From Nitrospirae bacterium GWC2_42_7 (GTDB taxonomy: Bacteria > Nitrospirota > Thermodesulfovibrionia > Thermodesulfovibrionales > UBA6898), in assembly GCA_001803645.1 (NCBI GenBank), contig MHDW01000228.1:1-9666 (forward strand): a stretch of DNA of 9,666 nt, given 5' to 3'. Within the stretch, counting starts at the first letter, position 1. The number at the start of each line of letters is the position of its first letter. Below are positions 6,165-9,666 of this stretch, piece after piece. The notes under the pieces are model-generated. The model was not told the origin of the DNA and ran no database searches. It worked only from the letters and a program-made list of their open reading frames with translations. The translations under genes and the position numbers were made by a program.

Positions 6165-7145
6165 TCATATCAGCCCACTTATATGTATCACAGGTATATC
6201 TGTAATGAGCTGAAATACTTTTATGTCCGCAAAATCTTCAACCACTATCCGCTTTACCCTACGGCCTTTCATTATCCACTTGGCATGCTCCAGGCATCCT
6301 GCTGTTTCTATGTTATGACGCGCCTGAAGGCTTGAGGCACCTGTTGGAATAGCAATACGCTGAAGGTCAAGGTTCATCTGGCAGCCGGTCTCATGACGCA
6401 GGCGGTCATAATACTTCACCAGCCTCTCAAAATCAGAGTGATAACCACGGCTCTCGATTATGTACATATCCTCAGGCCCAAGAGATCTGCGAATAGCACG
6501 GATGTCCATAAGCGCTTCTCCGAAACCCTTGATCTTCTTTCCGGGAAGCCATTCCCTTAGAGGGAGATGTAGAATTCCTTCTGCAACAACAAGGGTGTCT
6601 GCATAACGCAAATTGTTTAAAAAATATTTTATCCTCTCATCATCTAAAACCATCCCGGCTTCAATTAAGGCAGCGATGTCTCTGCCGTCATCAGCTGCAA
6701 GTCCGGCTTTTTTGCTTCCTCCAAGGAGATTGATAATATGCTCACATGTCTTCTGGCCTAATCCTGATCCTCCTGCAAGCACAATTGTAGATCTGCGCAA
6801 AATACTGTTATCAGAAATAAAGGCCTTTTTAAGCGGAACCGGATACCATGACGGATATTTACTTCTTGCCCGATTTAATCTGATCCGCTGTTCTATGTTC
6901 ATTGATGTAATGCTTATCTCCTCAGGACAGGCAGGTTCGCATGATCCGCAGACAAGACAGGCATCAATAGATGAGGCTATCTCTTCAGGTAAAACGCCTG
7001 CCTGCATTGCCCTTGCACGGGCCTTACGGGTGACTGACATTGAACTCGTTCTTCTCCATTGCGGGCAGACCAGCAGACATACACCACACCCACTGCAGGA
7101 TTCATAACCTTTTTTATTTTTTTTAATACTTTTAGTTTTTGGCAT
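6165..7145 (-). CDS. Two-[4Fe-4S] electron-transfer protein, partner of an FAD oxidoreductase
   Basis: The 326-residue protein carries two ferredoxin clusters near its N-terminus, like the GlpC/LldF/HdrC-type subunits: Cys17, 20, 23, 27 (CSGCGVCLLVCP) and Cys63, 66, 69, 73 (CLVCGSCEPACP). It thus probably takes electrons from a flavoprotein. The usual C-terminal cysteine-rich CCG domains of that family are absent: the C-terminal 240 residues contain only scattered cysteines and hold conserved-looking segments such as MNLDLQRIAIPTGASSL. An ATP-binding-like LAGGSGLGQKT is seen near residues 123-133, but no clear P-loop. The N-terminus is lysine-rich and lacks a signal or membrane helix, so it is cytoplasmic or peripheral. 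Its ATG overlaps the stop codon of the FAD gene (TGATG), indicating coupled translation and a stable complex. The substrate of the pair is not evident. Confidence 0.85.
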   Translation of the reverse strand: MPKTKSIKKNKKGYESCSGCGVCLLVCPQWRRTSSMSVTRKARARAMQAGVLPEEIASSIDACLVCGSCEPACPEEISITSMNIEQRIRLNRARSKYPSWYPVPLKKAFISDNSILRRSTIVLAGGSGLGQKTCEHIINLLGGSKKAGLAADDGRDIAALIEAGMVLDDERIKYFLNNLRYADTLVVAEGILHLPLREWLPGKKIKGFGEALMDIRAIRRSLGPEDMYIIESRGYHSDFERLVKYYDRLRHETGCQMNLDLQRIAIPTGASSLQARHNIETAGCLEHAKWIMKGRRVKRIVVEDFADIKVFQLITDIPVIHISGLI

Positions 7146-8698
7146 CAGAATATTACGTCCGGATTAAGTATCATTGCCGGATCAGCCTCTCTCTTCATCG
7201 CAAGATGCCTGTCAACAACCTCGTCCGGAAAAACACGGCGTATATAACCCTTCATCATCCCGCCGAACCTGTAATAGCTCAGGCCCATATCAACACCTAT
7301 GTCATATATCTCATTTTTAAATGCCTGAAGATGATCACGGCTGTAATCCATGTCCTTGAGCATAGGCTCGAATTCACAGCCATAGGCTATGTCAGAAGCA
7401 TCAGCAGGAATGCAGGACATTTCATAGCGCGGGAGCCTTCCCCTGAGTTTTATTCCAACACAATAAAGTGTGTAGTACTTGAAGTATTTTCTGCATACCG
7501 CGTTACCGCGTTCAACAGCTTCTGCAAATTTTTCGGCTTTTGCTGAAAGGTCGGGTATCACCATCTGACGGCCACCCCAGTATTTCCATACAGCGCGTGA
7601 AAATACAACCGTCCTGTCTACTATCTTGTTGTCACGCATAAACTCAGTACGGCTAAACTCAGGGAAGAGTGTTAAACGTCTTCCGATTATATACAGCGCT
7701 TCTTTGAAGCGCCATGGATGCAGAAGATAATGCAATGCCATGCGTATGCCGAAGCCTATTTCACCGTGGCCGCGCATTTTTTTTCTCCAACGTTCATTGA
7801 ATTCTTTTTCCCTTTCATCGCTGTCAAATGCAACAAGCAGGGTAATTGCACGGTCTATGATAGTGAGGATACCGCAGTAATCAGCCGCATCTTCCTTTGC
7901 AATAAATTGCAGGTCCTCGATTGCTGTGCGCAATGAGGAGTAGTAGAAATATTTCATTGTGATAGGAGAGAACTTCCGTATCTTAAGTGTTGCTTCCGTT
8001 ATCACGCCGAACTGGCCGTACCCGAGCAATACCCGCTCCATAAGTTCAGGGTTTTCTGTTTCTGAACACTCAACTATCTCTCCTGTTGGTGTAACAACCT
8101 GCAATGCAACAGCCTGATCAGCACTGCATCCAAGACGAGGGGAATTCACATCTATCCCGCCGACTCCGAGTGTGCCACCGACCGAGGCTGTAAGATTCAA
8201 AGGAGCAGAAAGGTAATCCATTCCATCACGCCTCAACATCTCTGCCAACTGGTGCCAGAATATTCCTGCCTCTGTGCGGACGGTCATGGTCTCCTGGTTT
8301 ATTTCGAGCACATTATTCATTGAGGTCATATCCAGAAGAAGACCGCCGAAAGCCACTGATTCCCCTTCTGTTGTAAGCCCGCCACCGCGTGTAGTTACCG
8401 GAACTTTGTATGTCTGTGCAGCCTTGAGTGTTTTCGAAATATCCTCGGCTGAGTTAGGTCTGACAATGCCATGAGGAAGGCCATATGCGAGTCCGCCCGA
8501 GTCTGTATCAAAGACTGCACATTCACTCCGCTCCTGACGTATGATAACACCGTCAGCTTTGAGGTGATCCACAAAATCCTGCCACGAATCGCCCTTCCAA
8601 CGGACGGGATTGGTCTGCTGGCGTGGAATTCCTTTGAGGGAATCAGGGGCAACAGGATCAGGCGGGATAAAACCGCGTTCAATTATAGGGATTTTCAT
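7145..8698 (-). CDS. FAD-linked oxidoreductase, cytokinin-dehydrogenase/GlcD-like
   Basis: The 517-residue protein has a PCMH-type FAD-binding domain at about residues 73-240: GIVRPNSAEDISKTLKAAQ, TTRGGGLTTEGES (102-114), LLDMTSMNNVLEIN, ASVGGTLGVGGID (171-183), ALQVVTPTGEIVECS and LLGYGQFGVITEATLKI (224-240). The last three resemble cytokinin dehydrogenases and related bacterial oxidases. The histidine that binds FAD covalently in the GGGH motif of that group is Leu108 here, so the flavin is probably non-covalent. Residues 241-510 form the substrate domain, ending in ADPAMILNPDVIF as in GlcD-type proteins. No signal peptide is seen. Together with the overlapping Fe-S gene it looks like a dehydrogenase that passes electrons to iron-sulfur clusters rather than an oxidase using oxygen. 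The ATG at 8698 has no Shine-Dalgarno sequence, but a TATAAT lies eight bases upstream. Confidence 0.88.
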   Translation of the reverse strand: MKIPIIERGFIPPDPVAPDSLKGIPRQQTNPVRWKGDSWQDFVDHLKADGVIIRQERSECAVFDTDSGGLAYGLPHGIVRPNSAEDISKTLKAAQTYKVPVTTRGGGLTTEGESVAFGGLLLDMTSMNNVLEINQETMTVRTEAGIFWHQLAEMLRRDGMDYLSAPLNLTASVGGTLGVGGIDVNSPRLGCSADQAVALQVVTPTGEIVECSETENPELMERVLLGYGQFGVITEATLKIRKFSPITMKYFYYSSLRTAIEDLQFIAKEDAADYCGILTIIDRAITLLVAFDSDEREKEFNERWRKKMRGHGEIGFGIRMALHYLLHPWRFKEALYIIGRRLTLFPEFSRTEFMRDNKIVDRTVVFSRAVWKYWGGRQMVIPDLSAKAEKFAEAVERGNAVCRKYFKYYTLYCVGIKLRGRLPRYEMSCIPADASDIAYGCEFEPMLKDMDYSRDHLQAFKNEIYDIGVDMGLSYYRFGGMMKGYIRRVFPDEVVDRHLAMKREADPAMILNPDVIF

Positions 8699-8706
8699 GA
8701 GTAAAT

Positions 8707-8712
8707 ATTATA
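8707..8712 (-). promoter_or_regulatory. Consensus -10 box just upstream of the FAD oxidoreductase start
   Basis: A perfect TATAAT on the minus strand ends eight bases before the ATG at 8698. Transcription from it would begin about one to three bases before the ATG, giving a leaderless or nearly leaderless message, in line with the missing Shine-Dalgarno sequence. No convincing -35 is seen at 16-18 bases, so it may instead be chance in an AT-rich gap. Confidence 0.3.
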
Positions 8713-8739
8713 ACAGATAAACTGTCGGTAACCCTTCAT

Positions 8740-8763
8740 GCTTGTCAGCTTCTTCGCCTTTTG
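8740..8763. repeat. Degenerate copy of the GCTTGTCN octamer repeat
   Basis: GCTTGTCA (8740-8747), GCTTCTTC (8748-8755) and GCCTTTTG (8756-8763) continue in 8-bp register, the first identical and the next two increasingly degenerate compared with the array at 2492-2523. They lie in the 88-base gap between the multi-cluster ferredoxin gene and the FAD oxidoreductase gene. Confidence 0.5.
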
Positions 8764-8786
8764 TATAATGGAGATATTATTTGAGA

Positions 8787-9666
8787 TCAGGTCTTCAAGA
8801 TCATCTTGTTTGTTGAAGACCGGCTTTCGCCGATGGATGTAACCCTGACCGCTGCCTGGTCACTGACAGGGCATTTGTTTTCGCAGATGCCGCAGCCTGT
8901 ACAGATATTCGGATCAATGAACGGACGCTTCAGGGTCTTCATCGACCCGTCCCTGAGCTGGACCTCGAAGGTCTGAAACCAGATCGCCTTGGGTGAGGTC
9001 GGGCAGACTTCCTCGCATACAATACAGTCTGTGTTCATGGCCCATGGCAGGCAACGGCCTCGGTCGTAGAAAGCTGTGCCGATCTTTATTGGTTTCTGCC
9101 CTTTTTCATTTCCGACTTTCTTTTCGACTGTCAAGGGAGCGATCGCCCCTGTCGGGCAGATATGGCTGCAGAGCACACAGTTGAATTCGCAGTATCCTAT
9201 CCTATTGATCAGTATAGGACTCCAGAGTCCTTCAAAGCCTGCCTCAAACAGGGCAGGCTGTATAACATTGGTCGGGCAGATCTTCATGCATTCTCCGCAC
9301 TTGATGCACCTCCGCAGAAAATCAGTCTCCGGGAGCGAGCCCGGCGGTCTTATGACCCGGTATTGCGGGGTTGTGCCTGAGGATATTGTGCTCTTCATGA
9401 TCGGGTAGAGCACAACGCCTGCAACAATGCTTTCGATGAGCCTGCGGCGGCTGACATCAAGAGGCCTGTGGGCAGCACTTTCTGCTTTGGCCAGGCCGAA
9501 GTGGATTGCCTTCTCAGGGCAGTCCTCAATACAGTTCATGCAGACATGACACTCAGTAATCCTTAGAGAGGCATGAGGATCACAACCGCCGTGGCAGTTT
9601 GCAACACACTTTTTGCAGTCTGTACAGAGTTCAACATCCCGCCATATTCTCAGAACCGGCCTGAAA
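8787..9666 (-). CDS. NapH/NapG-type multi-[4Fe-4S] ferredoxin protein, N-terminus outside window
   Basis: The frame stays open to the window edge, so the ATG at 9539 is internal; 292 residues are visible, counted from the edge. Six cysteine cluster motifs can be read: Cys14-17-20-24 followed by HGGC28, Cys39-42-45-49 with Pro, Cys120-123-126-130, Cys159-163-166-170 (an unusual CX3C start), Cys205...214-217-221, and Cys255-258-261-265. Between clusters 2 and 3 lies Ser72-Arg-Arg-Arg-Leu and a hydrophobic stretch, LIESIVAGVVLYPIMKS, resembling a twin-arginine signal or membrane anchor inside the chain. This arrangement looks like the cytoplasmic cluster region of a NapH-type membrane protein joined to a periplasmic NapG/MauM-type ferredoxin. 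Such proteins move electrons between quinols and periplasmic partners. The FAD oxidoreductase gene follows after 88 bases on the same strand. Which reductase it serves cannot be told from this window. Confidence 0.85.
   Translation of the reverse strand, partial: FRPVLRIWRDVELCTDCKKCVANCHGGCDPHASLRITECHVCMNCIEDCPEKAIHFGLAKAESAAHRPLDVSRRRLIESIVAGVVLYPIMKSTISSGTTPQYRVIRPPGSLPETDFLRRCIKCGECMKICPTNVIQPALFEAGFEGLWSPILINRIGYCEFNCVLCSHICPTGAIAPLTVEKKVGNEKGQKPIKIGTAFYDRGRCLPWAMNTDCIVCEEVCPTSPKAIWFQTFEVQLRDGSMKTLKRPFIDPNICTGCGICENKCPVSDQAAVRVTSIGESRSSTNKMILKT
8791..8820 (-). other. Hairpin over the 3' end of the ferredoxin gene
   Basis: GTCTTCAA (8791-8798) and TTGAAGAC (8813-8820) are perfect 8-bp inverted repeats around a 14-base loop. 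The structure lies in the last codons of the ferredoxin gene and has no T-run after it, so it is not a standard intrinsic terminator. It could stabilise or process the message between this gene and the FAD gene. Confidence 0.35.

Noticed and set aside
6126..6335. A 69-codon plus-strand open frame starting in the right arm of the inverted-repeat element
   Set aside because: It mostly overlaps the 3' end of the Fe-S gene on the other strand and has no ribosome binding site or family features.
8764..8769. TATAAT on the plus strand
   Set aside because: No plus-strand gene follows it; both neighbours are on the minus strand.
1..9666. CRISPR array, tRNA, rRNA or transposase genes
   Set aside because: No spaced direct repeats of CRISPR size, no structured RNA signatures and no transposase-like translation were found.

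Overview
The window is about 9.7 kb of bacterial chromosome of moderate GC content, tightly packed with protein-coding genes. It holds no rRNA, tRNA, CRISPR array or recognisable transposase. Several iron-sulfur and flavin proteins, a NapH/NapG-like multi-cluster ferredoxin, a geranylgeranyl-reductase-like flavoprotein and a Ycf46-type AAA ATPase suggest an anaerobic or facultative Gram-negative lineage, for example Nitrospirota or Desulfobacterota. That placement is an inference from gene content; no marker gene is present to fix it.

Left part (1-2484, + strand): the 3' end of a short-chain dehydrogenase-like gene whose usual catalytic tyrosine is replaced; a complete OsmC-type peroxidase gene with a strong ribosome binding site; and a membrane-anchored serine hydrolase of the class C beta-lactamase/EstB type. 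The serine hydrolase gene converges on the next gene across a 40-base gap filled by a perfect-register 8-bp tandem repeat.

Middle (2525-5983, - strand): a Ycf46-like AAA ATPase with its own extended -10 promoter, preceded by a flavoprotein of the geranylgeranyl reductase family and a small AT-rich TPR-like gene. The last two overlap by four bases (TTGA), and the flavoprotein starts at TTG.

Right part (6165-9666, - strand): a redox block. In transcription order it holds a multi-cluster NapH/NapG-type ferredoxin protein (N-terminus off the edge), a cytokinin-dehydrogenase/GlcD-like FAD oxidoreductase, and a two-cluster [4Fe-4S] protein. The last two overlap at TGATG and very likely form one enzyme: the flavoprotein oxidises a small substrate, the iron-sulfur protein takes the electrons, and the membrane/periplasmic ferredoxin may connect them to the quinone pool. 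The substrate is unknown.

Between the redox block and the TPR gene lies a 122-bp element with 19-bp near-perfect terminal inverted repeats, which looks like a miniature inverted-repeat transposable element. Short tandem repeats of 7 or 8 bp fill several intergenic gaps. The most interesting signals are this element, the shared GCTTGTCN repeat family, the flavin/Fe-S module, and the altered active-site or cofactor motifs in two of the oxidoreductases.
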